Assembly: GCF_030408855.1 (NCBI RefSeq)
Contig: NZ_CP047358.1
Coordinates: 1,178,001 to 1,242,000 of the forward strand
DNA: 64,000 nt
Direction of reading: 5' to 3'
Source: Corynebacterium glaucum
GTDB taxonomy: Bacteria; Actinomycetota; Actinomycetes; Mycobacteriales; Mycobacteriaceae
In this document: positions 18,243 through 36,830 of the stretch, in pieces
Layout of the letters: every line of letters starts with the position of its first letter
How positions within the stretch are numbered: position 1 is the first letter of the stretch
Program-made: the position numbers and the translations under genes
The notes under the pieces: generated by a model
The model's database searches: none
What the model was told of the DNA's origin: nothing
What the model saw: the letters and a program-made list of their open reading frames with translations, nothing else

Positions 18243-19435
18243 GCGAAATCCTCACCGGCTGGCAAACCGGCCTGATGAACAACTACGGAACCCCGCCGAT
18301 CGCCCTGGTCAAGGGCGAGGGTGCCACGCTTATCGACGACTCGGGCAACACCTACATCGACCTTCTCGCCGGGATTGCGGTCAACGCGCTCGGCCACGCC
18401 CACCCTGCAGTGGTGCACGCGGTCACCGAGCAGATCAACACCCTCGGCCACGTTTCCAACCTCTTTGCCTCTGAACCGGCGGTGAAGGTCGCGGGCGAGC
18501 TCGTGCGCCGCTTCGGCGATCCGGATGCGCGGGTGTTCTTTTGCAACTCCGGTGCGGAGGCGAACGAGGCCGCATTCAAGCTCGCACGGTTGACCGGCAA
18601 GCGCCGTATCCTTGCCGCCCAGCACGGTTTCCACGGCCGCACCATGGGTGCGCTCGCGCTGACCGGCCAGCCAGACAAGCGCAAGGCCTTCGAGCCAGTG
18701 CCGTCTGGCGTCGAGTACTACCCATACGGCGACCTCGATTACCTGCGCAAGCTCGTCGAGGTCAACCCCACCGACGTCGCCGCGATCTTCCTCGAACCCA
18801 TCCAGGGGGAAACCGGAGTCATCCCAGCTCCGGAAGGATTCATGGAGGGCATTCGAAAGCTTTGCGACGACCACGCCATCCTCATGGTCGCCGATGAAGT
18901 GCAAACCGGCGTCGGCCGCACCGGCGATTTCTTTGCCTTTGAGCACGACCTGCCGGCCGGTGTGCGCCCCGATGTGGTCACCATGGCGAAGGGCCTCGGC
19001 GGAGGGCTGCCGATTGGCGCAGTCATCGCGACTGAAGAGGTAGCCAGGACCTTTACGCCGGGTTCGCACGGCACGACATTCGGCGGCAACCCGATTGCGT
19101 GTGCGGCAGCGTCCGCAGTCCTCGATACCGTCGACGACGCGTTTCTCAGCGAGGTCGTTCGAAAGGGCAAAATTTTCGCCGAAGAACTCCGCGATCTTGA
19201 CGGGGTGGAGGAAGTGCGCGGCCGGGGGCTGATGCTCGGTGCGGTGCTCAAACGTCCCGTCGCAAAGCAAGCGGTTCCTGCAGGCCTGAAGCACGGGCTG
19301 GTGCTGAATGCTCCGAGCGATGCGGTGGTGCGATTCACCCCGCCGCTGGTGATTTCTGATGATGAGCTTGCTGACGCTGTCCAGCGCCTCGACGCGCTGC
19401 TGAATGAGTTGAACAACTCCGAGGGGGAGAATTAG
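18239..19435 (+). CDS. argD: Acetylornithine aminotransferase
   Basis: 398 residues from GTG 18239, overlapping the argB stop by 4 nt; longer upstream frames lie within argB and are rejected. It is a class III PLP-dependent aminotransferase, with the PLP lysine in [17 protein letters not shown] and the conserved [15 protein letters not shown] and [17 protein letters not shown]. It makes N-acetylornithine from the semialdehyde and glutamate. An exact 11-mer copy lies at 18328. Confidence 0.96.
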   Translation: MSEILTGWQTGLMNNYGTPPIALVKGEGATLIDDSGNTYIDLLAGIAVNALGHAHPAVVHAVTEQINTLGHVSNLFASEPAVKVAGELVRRFGDPDARVFFCNSGAEANEAAFKLARLTGKRRILAAQHGFHGRTMGALALTGQPDKRKAFEPVPSGVEYYPYGDLDYLRKLVEVNPTDVAAIFLEPIQGETGVIPAPEGFMEGIRKLCDDHAILMVADEVQTGVGRTGDFFAFEHDLPAGVRPDVVTMAKGLGGGLPIGAVIATEEVARTFTPGSHGTTFGGNPIACAAASAVLDTVDDAFLSEVVRKGKIFAEELRDLDGVEEVRGRGLMLGAVLKRPVAKQAVPAGLKHGLVLNAPSDAVVRFTPPLVISDDELADAVQRLDALLNELNNSEGEN

Positions 19436-20871
<1,436 letters not shown>

Positions 20872-20945
20872 CCTAGCAATTCGACACGTTTCTGTAAAAC
20901 ACTTTCTGTGAATCTCAGAATAGAACTCAAAAGGAGCCCATATTC

Positions 20946-22151
20946 ATGACCAACCGCGTCGTTCTCGCGTACTCCGGCGGCCTGGACACCTCCGTCGCCA
21001 TCCCGTACCTCGCCGAGATGACCGGCGGCGAGGTTATCGCCGTCTCGCTCGACCTCGGCCAGGGCGGTGAGGACATGGAGTCCGTGCGCCAGCGCGCGCT
21101 GGACTGCGGTGCCGTCGAATCCATCGTGGTCGACGCCAAGGACGAGTTCGCCGAGGAGTACTGCCTGCCCACCATCAAGGCGAACGGCATGTACATGGGG
21201 CAGTACCCTCTGGTCTCCGCGATCTCGCGCCCGCTGATTGTGAAGCACCTCGTTGAGGCAGGCCACCAGTTCGGCGGCACCCACGTGGCCCACGGCTGCA
21301 CCGGCAAGGGCAACGACCAGGTTCGCTTCGAGGTCGGATTCCTCAACCAGGACCCCAACCTGGAGATTATCGCCCCGGCACGCGACTACGCTTGGACCCG
21401 CGACAAGGCGATCGAGTACGCAGAGGGCAAGAACCTGCCGATTGAGCAGTCCGCCGCATCCCCGTTCTCCATCGACCAGAATGTCTGGGGCCGCGCGGTT
21501 GAGACCGGCTTCCTTGAGGATTTGTGGAACGCGCCGACGAAGGACCTCTACGCCTACACCGAGGACCCGGCAATGGGCAACGCTCCGGATGAGGTCATCA
21601 TCTCTTTCGAGGGCGGTAAGCCGGTGGCAATCGACGGCCGCAGCGTCTCCGTGCTCGAGGCAATCGAGGAGCTCAACCGCCGTGCCGGAGCGCAGGGCAT
21701 CGGCCGCTTGGACATGGTGGAGGATCGCCTGGTGGGCATCAAGTCCCGCGAGATCTACGAGGCCCCGGGCGCAGTCGCACTCATCACCGCGCACAAAGCG
21801 CTTGAGGACGTCACCGTCGAGCGCGAGCTCGCCCGCTACAAGCGTCTGGTGGATGCCCGCTGGTCCGAGGAGGTGTACGACGGTCTCTGGTTCGGCCCGC
21901 TGAAGCGCTCCCTCGACGCTTTCATCGATTCCACCCAGCAGTACGTCACGGGTGACATCCGGATGGAGCTCCACGCGGGCAAGGCCACGGTCAACGGCCG
22001 CCGCTCGAACCACTCTCTCTACGACTTCAACCTGGCCACCTACGACACCGGCGATACCTTTGACCAGACCCTGGCGAAGGGCTTCGTGCGCCTGCACGGC
22101 CTGAGCTCCCAGATCGCCAACAAGCGCGACCGCGAGGCGGCTGGGAAGTAA
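20946..22151 (+). CDS. argG: Argininosuccinate synthase
   Basis: 401 residues with the ATP pyrophosphatase loop [15 protein letters not shown] at the N-terminus, [14 protein letters not shown] and [12 protein letters not shown] near the end. It joins citrulline and aspartate. A 74-bp gap after argR holds A+T-rich sequence (TTTCTGTGAATCTCAGAATAG) that could be a separate ArgR-controlled promoter. The ribosome-binding site is AAAAGGAG. Confidence 0.97.
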   Translation: MTNRVVLAYSGGLDTSVAIPYLAEMTGGEVIAVSLDLGQGGEDMESVRQRALDCGAVESIVVDAKDEFAEEYCLPTIKANGMYMGQYPLVSAISRPLIVKHLVEAGHQFGGTHVAHGCTGKGNDQVRFEVGFLNQDPNLEIIAPARDYAWTRDKAIEYAEGKNLPIEQSAASPFSIDQNVWGRAVETGFLEDLWNAPTKDLYAYTEDPAMGNAPDEVIISFEGGKPVAIDGRSVSVLEAIEELNRRAGAQGIGRLDMVEDRLVGIKSREIYEAPGAVALITAHKALEDVTVERELARYKRLVDARWSEEVYDGLWFGPLKRSLDAFIDSTQQYVTGDIRMELHAGKATVNGRRSNHSLYDFNLATYDTGDTFDQTLAKGFVRLHGLSSQIANKRDREAAGK

Positions 22152-23597
<1,446 letters not shown>

Positions 23598-23646
23598 CTG
23601 CCCAAGAAATACAGCGCACGTGTGACGTGCACTCTACGATAAAGCC

Positions 23647-24846
23647 ATGAGTGTTCCGAGCAGTGCGGGTAGTGCGGACACCAAGCGCGGCGGACGCGTT
23701 CTTACCGTCGTACTTGGTGTCCTTCTCGTTGTTGTGGTGGCAGCGGCGATCATTCTTGGCCGTGGCGGGGGACTGCTTGGAAGGGGAAACAAGGACACCG
23801 GAAGCTCCGGCTTTGGGGACCGCGGCGGCGTGACCCAGGTGCATGGCGTGGTGGGTTCTGAAAAACGCTTGTACTTTGAAGACCCGGATGTGGTCGATCG
23901 GTTGCGTGAGCTCGGCTACGAAGTGAGTTTCTCGACGGCGGGCTCGCGAACCATTGCGACGCGGACCGATCTGTCTTCGCTGGACTTCGTGTCCCCGTCG
24001 TCGGCGCCCGCGACGCAGAAGGTGCGCGAGCAAAACAACGGCTACACGGTGGAGTACCCGTTCTTCACGCCGATGGCGGTGGCGAGCTGGCAGCCGATTG
24101 CGGACATTCTTGAAGCTGAAGGCGTGGTGCGCAAGGAAAACGGCGGGTACGTCCTCGACATTGCCAAGTACGTCGACTTGGCGCAGTCGGGTAAACGTTG
24201 GCGCGATTTCGGCGACACGTTCCCTTCGCCACGCACCGTGCAGATCCGCACCACCGACATCCGCACCTCGAATTCGGCCGCGATGTATCTCTCGGTGCTT
24301 GCGTGGGAGTTCGCGGAGCGGGAGCCGAACCGCGGCAACGACATCGGCTACCTGGTGGACAAGATCACGCCGTTCTTTACGGGGCAGGGTTACTCGGAGT
24401 CGTCGTCTGCCGGCCCGTTTGCCGAATATTTGAGCCAAGGAATGGGCGCGGCACCAATGGTGATGATTTACGAGGCGCAGTTCATCGGTGAGCAAATGCG
24501 TCCAAACTCGCGCATCCGCGACGATATGGTGCTGTTCCACCTCAGCCCGACGGTGCTGGCGAACCACGGCGTGGTTGGCATCACCCCGGAGGGCCAGGAG
24601 CTGGCACGTCTCTTGGCTAACGACCCGGAGCTACAGCAGCTCGCTGCGCGGCACGGGTTCCGCCCGGCTAACCACGGTTCGCTCGCTGATGAGATGTCCA
24701 AGCAGGGTTTGAATCCGCCATCGGATTACGTCAATTCGGTGGACCCGCCACAGTATGATCGCCTGGAACAGCTTATCGACGGTGTGGGCACCCGCTATGG
24801 CACCCTTTCCCCTCCGCCGCCGGAAGATGGAGACGAACAGCAATGA
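23647..24846 (+). CDS. Membrane-anchored solute-binding-like protein, first gene of a VWA module
   Basis: 399 residues. One hydrophobic anchor (about 17-42, VLTVVLGVLLVVVVAAAIIL) precedes an extracytoplasmic domain that resembles ABC substrate-binding proteins (YFEDPDVVDRLRELGYEVSF; MVMIYEAQFIGEQM; LFHLSPTVLANHGVVGIT). No transporter genes are nearby. Its stop overlaps the next start by 4 nt, and the three genes 23647-27078 all overlap, so they form one operon. It shares the fold type of the N-terminal part of its neighbour, possibly forming a pair that binds a ligand. Function unknown. Confidence 0.72.
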   Translation: MSVPSSAGSADTKRGGRVLTVVLGVLLVVVVAAAIILGRGGGLLGRGNKDTGSSGFGDRGGVTQVHGVVGSEKRLYFEDPDVVDRLRELGYEVSFSTAGSRTIATRTDLSSLDFVSPSSAPATQKVREQNNGYTVEYPFFTPMAVASWQPIADILEAEGVVRKENGGYVLDIAKYVDLAQSGKRWRDFGDTFPSPRTVQIRTTDIRTSNSAAMYLSVLAWEFAEREPNRGNDIGYLVDKITPFFTGQGYSESSSAGPFAEYLSQGMGAAPMVMIYEAQFIGEQMRPNSRIRDDMVLFHLSPTVLANHGVVGITPEGQELARLLANDPELQQLAARHGFRPANHGSLADEMSKQGLNPPSDYVNSVDPPQYDRLEQLIDGVGTRYGTLSPPPPEDGDEQQ

Positions 24847-26435
24847 AAAAGCTCTGGATTTTGATCCTCGTGCTGCTGAGCTCAATGGCGCTGGCCGCGT
24901 GTGCCGATGACGGTGCGAGCGAAGGCGGCGGGGGTTCTAGCGGTGGGCAGCGCACCGGCTCGCAGGATGCCCTCACGATCGTGGCGGCTACCGAACTTAT
25001 GGACCTGGAGCCCGTTGTGCAGCGAGCGTCGGACGACCTCGGGTTCGACATTGAGCTCCAGTTCCCAGCCGGCACTCTCGAGAATTCCGAGAACCTGAAG
25101 CTGGGTAACTTCGACAGCACGGTCGACGCGACCTGGTTTGCCACCAACCGTTACGTCAACCTCATCGGCGCGTCCGACAAGCTGGCGGATGAGACCAAGA
25201 TTGCAACGAGCCCAGTGGCGTTCGGCGTGTGGGACGAAGCGGCGAAGCGCCTCGGCTGGGACACGGATCAGCCGACCTGGACCGACTTTGTCAAAGCGGC
25301 GCAAGCCGGGGATTTCACCTTCGGTATGACCAACCCGGCAGCGTCCAACTCCGGTTTTTCGGCGTTGGTGTCGGTGTCCACCGCCCTCGCAGACACCGGT
25401 GCGGCGATCACCCCCCAGGACCTCGATCGCGTGGCACCGACTCTGGAAGAGCTCTTCCAGGCGCAAACGCTGGTGTCCGGTTCCTCCGGCTGGCTCGCCG
25501 ACGCGTTCGTCGCCGACCCAGAAAAGGCCGACGCGATCGTGAACTACGAGTCCACGCTGCATCAGCTGCGCGCCGAGGGTCTGCCGATCCAGGTGATCGT
25601 GCCGCGTGACGGTGTCGTCTCCGCCGATTACCCGCTGTCGACCCTCGCGCAACCGGCGAACCCGAATGCGTCTGAACAAGTGCGTCAGTTGGCCGACTGG
25701 CTGCTCGAACACCAGGAAGACATCGCGCAGACCTTCCGCCGACCGGTGGAGCAAGTCTCGAATATGCCTGCCGAGCTGGCTAGCCAGCAGGCGATTGAGC
25801 TGCCGTTCCCGGCGAACCAAAGCGTGGTCGACGAGCTGCTCTTCGCCTACAACAACCAGTATCGTCAGCCCGGAACCACCATGTTCATCCTGGATGCCTC
25901 CGGATCTATGGAGGGCGATCGCATCCAGGCACTCAAGGACACCATGAATTCGCTTATCGACGGCTCCGCCGCGAATCTAGTCGGCGATGTGTCCCTTCGC
26001 GACCGCGAAACTGTGACCCTGCTGTCCTTCGACGATCAGCCGAACCCGCCGGTGACGGTCGAGTACAACCGCGACAACGAGGCATCGGTGGATCAACTCA
26101 GTGCGTACGTCGACGGAATCGTGGCAAGCGGTGGCACTGCAATGTACCCGGCGTTGCTGGAAGCCCTGAATGGGATCGATACCTCGAACGGCATTCCGTC
26201 GATAGTCCTGCTCAGCGACGGCGAGGCCAACTTCGGCCCCGACTTCCGCGGGTTCACCGAAATCTACAACGGGCTCCCGGAGGACAAGCGCAGCGTGCCG
26301 ATTTTCATCATCTTGTACGGCGAGGCGAACGTCGCGGAGATGAATCAACTGGCAGAACTGACGGGAGGGGCGGTGTTCGACGCGTTGAACGGCGACCTCG
26401 AGGCAGCATTTAAGGAGATTCGTGGTTTCCAGTAG
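24843..26435 (+). CDS. Lipoprotein with solute-binding-like and von Willebrand A domains
   Basis: 530 residues. The signal peptide ends in a lipobox (MALAAC, Cys20), followed by a Gly/Ser linker. A substrate-binding-like domain (about 40-300) carries FGMTNPAASNSGFSALVSVS. The C-terminal VWA domain (about 345-525) has an intact MIDAS, DASGS, at TTMFILDASGSMEGDRIQAL, with downstream Thr/Asp positions (GGTAMYPALL, LLSDGEAN). It probably sits on the outer face of the membrane and binds a partner through a metal. A similar architecture occurs at 60524-61951. Confidence 0.82.
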   Translation: MKKLWILILVLLSSMALAACADDGASEGGGGSSGGQRTGSQDALTIVAATELMDLEPVVQRASDDLGFDIELQFPAGTLENSENLKLGNFDSTVDATWFATNRYVNLIGASDKLADETKIATSPVAFGVWDEAAKRLGWDTDQPTWTDFVKAAQAGDFTFGMTNPAASNSGFSALVSVSTALADTGAAITPQDLDRVAPTLEELFQAQTLVSGSSGWLADAFVADPEKADAIVNYESTLHQLRAEGLPIQVIVPRDGVVSADYPLSTLAQPANPNASEQVRQLADWLLEHQEDIAQTFRRPVEQVSNMPAELASQQAIELPFPANQSVVDELLFAYNNQYRQPGTTMFILDASGSMEGDRIQALKDTMNSLIDGSAANLVGDVSLRDRETVTLLSFDDQPNPPVTVEYNRDNEASVDQLSAYVDGIVASGGTAMYPALLEALNGIDTSNGIPSIVLLSDGEANFGPDFRGFTEIYNGLPEDKRSVPIFIILYGEANVAEMNQLAELTGGAVFDALNGDLEAAFKEIRGFQ

Positions 26436-27078
26436 TTCGAGCGGTACCCCAGGTGGCTTTCAAAGCTTCCTCGTCTCGAGGAGGAACCAGGTTGGCCTGC
26501 TTTTGGCCATTTTGGTGGTAACCCTGCACATTGCACTCGGCCTAGGCTTCCTGTGGCCGGTTGCCGCTGCTGCGGCCTACGGTGCAGGAGTGGCTCTGAC
26601 CCCGCCTGCGAAACCGAAGGAGCTGCCGCCTCCACCGATCACGCCGACCCCGATCGTGCTCGAGGATGCAATGCGCGAAACTTCCGGCCGGCTCTTTAAG
26701 GCAGGTCCACCGAGCGCGGTCGTGAACCAGGTCAAGGAGCTCGAGGCGAACATCCGCTTTGTGCTCAAGGAATGGGACCATCTGCAACCCACACCTGAGC
26801 ACCGACAGACGATGTGGAACGTGGTCAAGGTCTACTACCCGGAGGTGATCAGCACCTACCTCGACGTGCCACAGTTCCGTGATGAGGCAGCAGTCAGCGT
26901 CGTGGTGGATTCGCTGACCACACTTACCAATGCGGTCGCTCGGATCAAGAAGGGCATCCTGGACGACAACCTGCGGGCCATGGATTCGCAGGCCCAGTTC
27001 CTTCGCGGTGAATTCGGCGCACTGCCGGGGTTGGACGACGACCTGTCTGGGTCAGCCGGGTACGATAAACAGCCATGA
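26422..27078 (+). CDS. Membrane protein with XpaC-like helical domain
   Basis: 218 residues from GTG 26422, with AAGGAG 5 nt upstream, overlapping the VWA gene by 14 nt. Two hydrophobic segments close together (about 25-55) are followed by a Pro-rich linker and a helical domain ([23 protein letters not shown] ... [23 protein letters not shown]). The helical part resembles XpaC (5-bromo-4-chloroindolyl phosphate hydrolysis) proteins. Those are often found beside TelA toxic-anion-resistance proteins, but no TelA gene is in this window. Family assignment is tentative. Confidence 0.6.
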   Translation: MVSSSSSGTPGGFQSFLVSRRNQVGLLLAILVVTLHIALGLGFLWPVAAAAAYGAGVALTPPAKPKELPPPPITPTPIVLEDAMRETSGRLFKAGPPSAVVNQVKELEANIRFVLKEWDHLQPTPEHRQTMWNVVKVYYPEVISTYLDVPQFRDEAAVSVVVDSLTTLTNAVARIKKGILDDNLRAMDSQAQFLRGEFGALPGLDDDLSGSAGYDKQP

Positions 27079-27257
27079 GCCTCGACCCCCAGCTGTTAGA
27101 CATTCTTGTGTGCCCCCAAGACAAGGGGCCACTGAGATACAGCGAAGAGGAACAGTTGCTTATCAACGAGCGGCTCGGAATCGCGTACCGCATCGACGAG
27201 GGCATTCCCGTTTTGCTTATCGACGAAGCGCAGCCCCATCCAGCCGCGTCGAACTAA
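27075..27257 (+). CDS. Trm112-like / UPF0434 family protein
   Basis: 60 residues, [20 protein letters not shown] ... [15 protein letters not shown], the typical compact Trm112-like pattern with the CPxxKGPL knuckle. In eukaryotes Trm112 activates methyltransferases; the bacterial role is poorly known. It overlaps the preceding membrane protein gene by 4 nt. It carries an exact 11-mer copy at 27215 and a one-mismatch variant (GCTTATCAACG) near 27159. Confidence 0.85.
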   Translation: MSLDPQLLDILVCPQDKGPLRYSEEEQLLINERLGIAYRIDEGIPVLLIDEAQPHPAASN

Positions 27258-27310
27258 CCCCTTGCCGCATTTCCGCCAACGAATATGCAACGAAAGAGTG
27301 TGATCTGTTC

Positions 27311-28591
<1,281 letters not shown>

Positions 28592-29200
28592 ATGAGCGTT
28601 GTGCTGCGGGTTTGTGCTTTCTAGCCGCACCTGGCTATTGTTTCTTCTCGCCGCCAAGGAGCAAAGCATAGCGATGCAAAGCTTGGTGGTCGACATAAGG
28701 GAAGAAATTCGAACAACGAAGAGTTGACTTGAATAGATTCCATAAGTAATGTCGTATAAGTCGCTTCCGCAGGCAGATCGAATGATCTAGTCGGCGGGGT
28801 GTGCGTGTGTTGTTTGAGAACTCGATAGTGTGCCAATGCATTTTTGTTTGTGAACTTTTGCGTTGTGTGGTGTGTTTGTGGTTGGTGCTTGCTGCCCTTA
28901 GCTGTTTGTGTGGGGTGGTTGGTGTGTGCCGGTCATCATGGCCTTGAACCAATGATTGGGGCTTGTGGTGTGCTGGTGAGACGCTGCACAGCATCATGCG
29001 TGTGATGGTTTCACGAGTATTTTTTTAAAACTGTGTTGTTTGTTGGTTTTTCCTCGTCGGATACAACAAGCAGACACGGAGTAATTTTTGGATAGCCAGT
29101 CCAGCACGGTTTTGTGTTGGGTGGTTTGTTTTGGTTGGGTATTGGGCTTTTCACGGCCTGTTTCTTCTGAAGCACGCACTGGGCAGTTATTGTTTGGTGT
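28592..29200 (+). promoter_or_regulatory. rRNA operon promoter region and 5' leader
   Basis: 609 bp without genes. A good promoter is TTGACT (28724-28729), 17 bp, TAATGT (28747-28752). The conserved actinobacterial leader element TGTTTGAGAACTCGATAGTG begins at 28811; a related GTGAGAACTGGAGAGTGG lies in the 16S-23S spacer near 31057, consistent with an antitermination/processing signal. From about 28795 to 29165 the plus strand is extremely T+G-rich and C-poor. The minus-strand frames here are artefacts. Confidence 0.65.
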
Positions 29201-34305
<5,105 letters not shown>

Positions 34306-34435
34306 ACAAACCAGCAGAACAAACCTGCACCGCACCGCGTCCATTCTCCGGTATCTGACACACCACACCACCCCAACCACCACGGGGGACCCCAACCACG
34401 GGGACACGCACGGTGTGGCCAACAACCAAAAAATG

Positions 34436-34554
34436 TGTCGGTAGTTGATAGCGGCGGGGAAACGCCCGGACCCATTCCGAACCCGGAAGCTAAGCCCGCC
34501 CGCGCCGATGGTACTGCACCCGGGAGGGTGTGGGAGAGTAGGTTACCGCCGACC
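34436..34554 (+). rRNA. rrf: 5S ribosomal RNA
   Basis: The outer stem GTCGGT...ACCGCCGAC encloses ACGCCCGGACCCATTCCG, AACCCGGAAGCTAAGCCC and GGGAGAGTAGGT, typical of actinobacterial 5S. It lies about 130 bp after 23S. Ends are good to about 2 nt. Confidence 0.93.
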
Positions 34555-34574
34555 CAACAACTTCACAACAACCA

Positions 34575-34622
34575 CCTGCGACCGGTCACCCGCCAACACC
34601 ACGGCGAGCGACCGGTCGCAGG
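34575..34622 (+). terminator. Strong hairpin ending the rRNA operon
   Basis: CCTGCGACCGGTC (34575-34587) pairs perfectly with GACCGGTCGCAGG (34610-34622), 13 bp, with a small inner CGCC/GGCG stem. Only CATTTC follows, so the U-tract is weak, but the position 20 bp after 5S fits a terminator or processing stem. Confidence 0.7.
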
Positions 34623-34699
34623 CATTTCTAACGCCGAGGCTGCCCGTGGGGAGCTGACTCCTTGCGCGCCCTCTTCACAGTAGATGTCGCCTGCACTTC

Positions 34700-34705
34700 T
34701 ATAAT
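34700..34705 (+). promoter_or_regulatory. Consensus -10 box before the TPR-like gene
   Basis: A perfect TATAAT, 28 nt before the ATG at 34734. A -35 is poorly defined (TTCACA at 34674-34679, spacing 20). Confidence 0.5.
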
Positions 34706-34733
34706 GAGTTGAAATCTACGGAAAGGTCTCTCA

Positions 34734-35621
34734 ATGTCGGAACCGGATAGCCGTCCCGCGGGCCAGTCGGATAACGGAGGTGGCCGACCCCAGCGGGGTG
34801 AAGGACAGCGTCGCAATCGCGAGGGCCAGGGTGGCGGTGGGCGTGAGAACCGCCGGCCGAATCGGAGTGGCAAGAACCGAGGTCGCGACGACCGGGTTCG
34901 GCACAACCGCTCTAACCCCGTCAGACAGGGCTATCGGGAAGACCGCATGGCGCAGCGGCTATCCGAACCTGATCTCCCTGAAGGCCTTGATATCAGCGAG
35001 CTCGATCCATCGGTAATCCAGGACTTGCGTGTTCTGTCGAAGGACAATGCGGATCGCGTGGCAAAGCACATGCTGATGGCGGCGGAGCTGCTTGAGGATG
35101 AGCCTCAGCTCGCGCTGCGACACGCAAGGGCCGCCAAGAATCGTGCTGGGCGCGTGGGCGTCGTCCGCGAGACAAACGGAGTGGTTGCGTACCACGCCGG
35201 TGAGTGGAAGGAAGCGCTTTCCGAGCTGAGAGCAGCGCGGCGTATGTCCGGTGGCCCCGGATTGCTTGCAGTGATGGCGGATGCCGAGCGTGGTCTCGGA
35301 CGCCCGGAGAAGGCGTTGGAACTCGGCCGATCCCCTGAGGCTTCCGAACTGGGAGTTGAGGATCGAATTGAGCTTGCCATCGTGCTTGCGGGCGCCCGCC
35401 ATGATCTCGGTCAGCACGAGTCGGCACTAGCAACACTGGAACGTTTCCGACCTTCGCTTGATTCTGAGGGTGAAACGCAAGCCCGTCTTTCGTATGCGTA
35501 CGCGGAGGCGCTCCTGGCGCTCGATCGGAAATCAGAGGCGAAAACGTGGTTCGAGCACGTTGCCCGCATCGATGAAGAAGGGCTAACCGATGCCGACGAG
35601 CGCGTTGCTGAACTAAGCTAG
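34734..35621 (+). CDS. TPR-like protein with disordered basic Gly/Arg-rich N-terminus
   Basis: 295 residues with AAAGG upstream. The first 70 residues are low complexity (repeated GG, RR, RN and RGRD) and look intrinsically disordered and nucleic-acid binding. The rest is a string of helix pairs of TPR character (LQLALRHARAAKNRAGRVGVV, AYHAGEWKEALSELRAARR, LGRPEKALELGRS, LAGARHDLGQHESALATLERF, AYAEALLALDRKSEAKTWFEHVARIDEEG). It starts the series leading to tlyA-nadK-recN, 10 nt before the HAD gene. Function unknown; an RNA-binding adaptor is plausible. Confidence 0.75.
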   Translation: MSEPDSRPAGQSDNGGGRPQRGEGQRRNREGQGGGGRENRRPNRSGKNRGRDDRVRHNRSNPVRQGYREDRMAQRLSEPDLPEGLDISELDPSVIQDLRVLSKDNADRVAKHMLMAAELLEDEPQLALRHARAAKNRAGRVGVVRETNGVVAYHAGEWKEALSELRAARRMSGGPGLLAVMADAERGLGRPEKALELGRSPEASELGVEDRIELAIVLAGARHDLGQHESALATLERFRPSLDSEGETQARLSYAYAEALLALDRKSEAKTWFEHVARIDEEGLTDADERVAELS

Positions 35622-35631
35622 GGTCAAGATC

Positions 35632-36615
35632 ATGGCTTTGGTTGATAACCATGACGCGATCTTCCTTGACCTCGATGGGACGGTGTGGGAAGGCGGGAAC
35701 GCGCTGCCCCATGCCGTTGAGGCAATCAACGCTGTTTCGGCACCTGCTCTCTACATCACCAACAACGCTTCGCGGAGCGCAGAGCAAGTTGCGGTGATGC
35801 TTCGCGAGATTGGGCTTCGTGCAGAGTCTGCCGACGTGCTTACCTCAGCTCAGGCGGCGTTGCAGTTGGCGGCATCCCACCTCGATCCCGGCGATAGTGT
35901 CCTTGTCTTGGGGGCGGAATCTTTCCGGGATCTCGTGGTTGCCGCAGGCTACCACGCTGTGGATTCGGCGGATGAAGAGCCGAAGGTCGTTCTTCAAGGA
36001 CACAACCCAGACACGGGCTGGCGGCAGCTGTCCGAAGCAGCACTCGCGATCCGAAACGGTGCGACTTACCTTGCGTCGAACTTGGATACTTCGCTGCCCT
36101 CAGAGCGCGGGCTGATGGTGGGTAACGGCTCGATGGTCGCGGCCGTCACCTCCGCGACCGGTGTGGTCCCACAAGCTGCTGGGAAGCCAGAACCAGCTAT
36201 GTTCCTGCAGGCAGCCAACTCGGTCGGTGCCACGCGCCCGCTTGCAGTCGGTGACCGGCTGGATACAGACATCGCCGGAGCCGTGGCTGCGGGCATCCCG
36301 GTGTTGCATGTAGCCACGGGAGTCTCCGGGCCCATCGCTCTTCTGGAGGCGCCAAAAGAATTGCGTCCTACGTACGTCGCAGAGGATCTCCGCTCGTTGC
36401 ACGCTGAGGCTGAGGATCTACGACCGGGACGGCAGGGCGGGTTCAGTGCCCGAGTTGATGGCAATGACATCATTCTGAGCCACGGCAAGGAAGGCGCGAC
36501 CGGTATGCAGGCGCTGCGCACCGTCCTCGAAGTCGCTTGGTTGATGGAGACTCCTCCTGAACTCGTCCGCCCAAACTCCGAGGCTGCTGAAGCAGCGACG
36601 GCCAACTGGTGGTGA
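35632..36615 (+). CDS. HAD-IIA family (NagD-like) sugar/nucleotide phosphatase
   Basis: 327 residues. HAD motif I is AIFLDLDGTVWEGG with the nucleophile Asp, motif II LYITNNASRS and motif III/IV VGDRLDTDIAGAVAAG. A cap domain of the IIA type lies between them. Such enzymes dephosphorylate small phosphoesters; the substrate is unknown. The last ~60 residues (HGKEGATGMQALRTVLEVAWLM) are an additional C-terminal extension. A small gene overlaps the stop by 4 nt. Confidence 0.88.
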   Translation: MALVDNHDAIFLDLDGTVWEGGNALPHAVEAINAVSAPALYITNNASRSAEQVAVMLREIGLRAESADVLTSAQAALQLAASHLDPGDSVLVLGAESFRDLVVAAGYHAVDSADEEPKVVLQGHNPDTGWRQLSEAALAIRNGATYLASNLDTSLPSERGLMVGNGSMVAAVTSATGVVPQAAGKPEPAMFLQAANSVGATRPLAVGDRLDTDIAGAVAAGIPVLHVATGVSGPIALLEAPKELRPTYVAEDLRSLHAEAEDLRPGRQGGFSARVDGNDIILSHGKEGATGMQALRTVLEVAWLMETPPELVRPNSEAAEAATANWW

Positions 36616-36788
36616 CCACCGTGACCGCACCCAAGCCCCACGATCCACGTGCTCCCCGCGTCTCCGTCGAGGATCTCAGAGAGCAAGTACGCGAAGTCCT
36701 GTCGGAACCTACAGAGGACCTTGCCGCAGAGTTAGAGCAACTTTCTAAGACACATGCGCTGCTGCACAACGCCTTGCAGAATGACTAA
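36612..36788 (+). CDS. Small conserved-context protein, 58 residues
   Basis: Starts with GTG 36612 in a GTGA overlap with the HAD gene; a second GTG lies at 36621. Sequence VTTVTAPKPHDPRAPRVS followed by an amphipathic, acidic helical region (EDLREQVREVLSEP...LEQLSKTHALLHNAL). It ends 42 nt before tlyA. The overlap and the codon use like its neighbours argue for a real gene. In other actinobacteria a small open frame of similar character lies at this place. No function known. Confidence 0.65.
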   Translation: MTTVTAPKPHDPRAPRVSVEDLREQVREVLSEPTEDLAAELEQLSKTHALLHNALQND

Positions 36789-36830
36789 GGTCGCAACCCC
36801 CAAGCACTCGACAGGATTGGAGGGCCAAGC

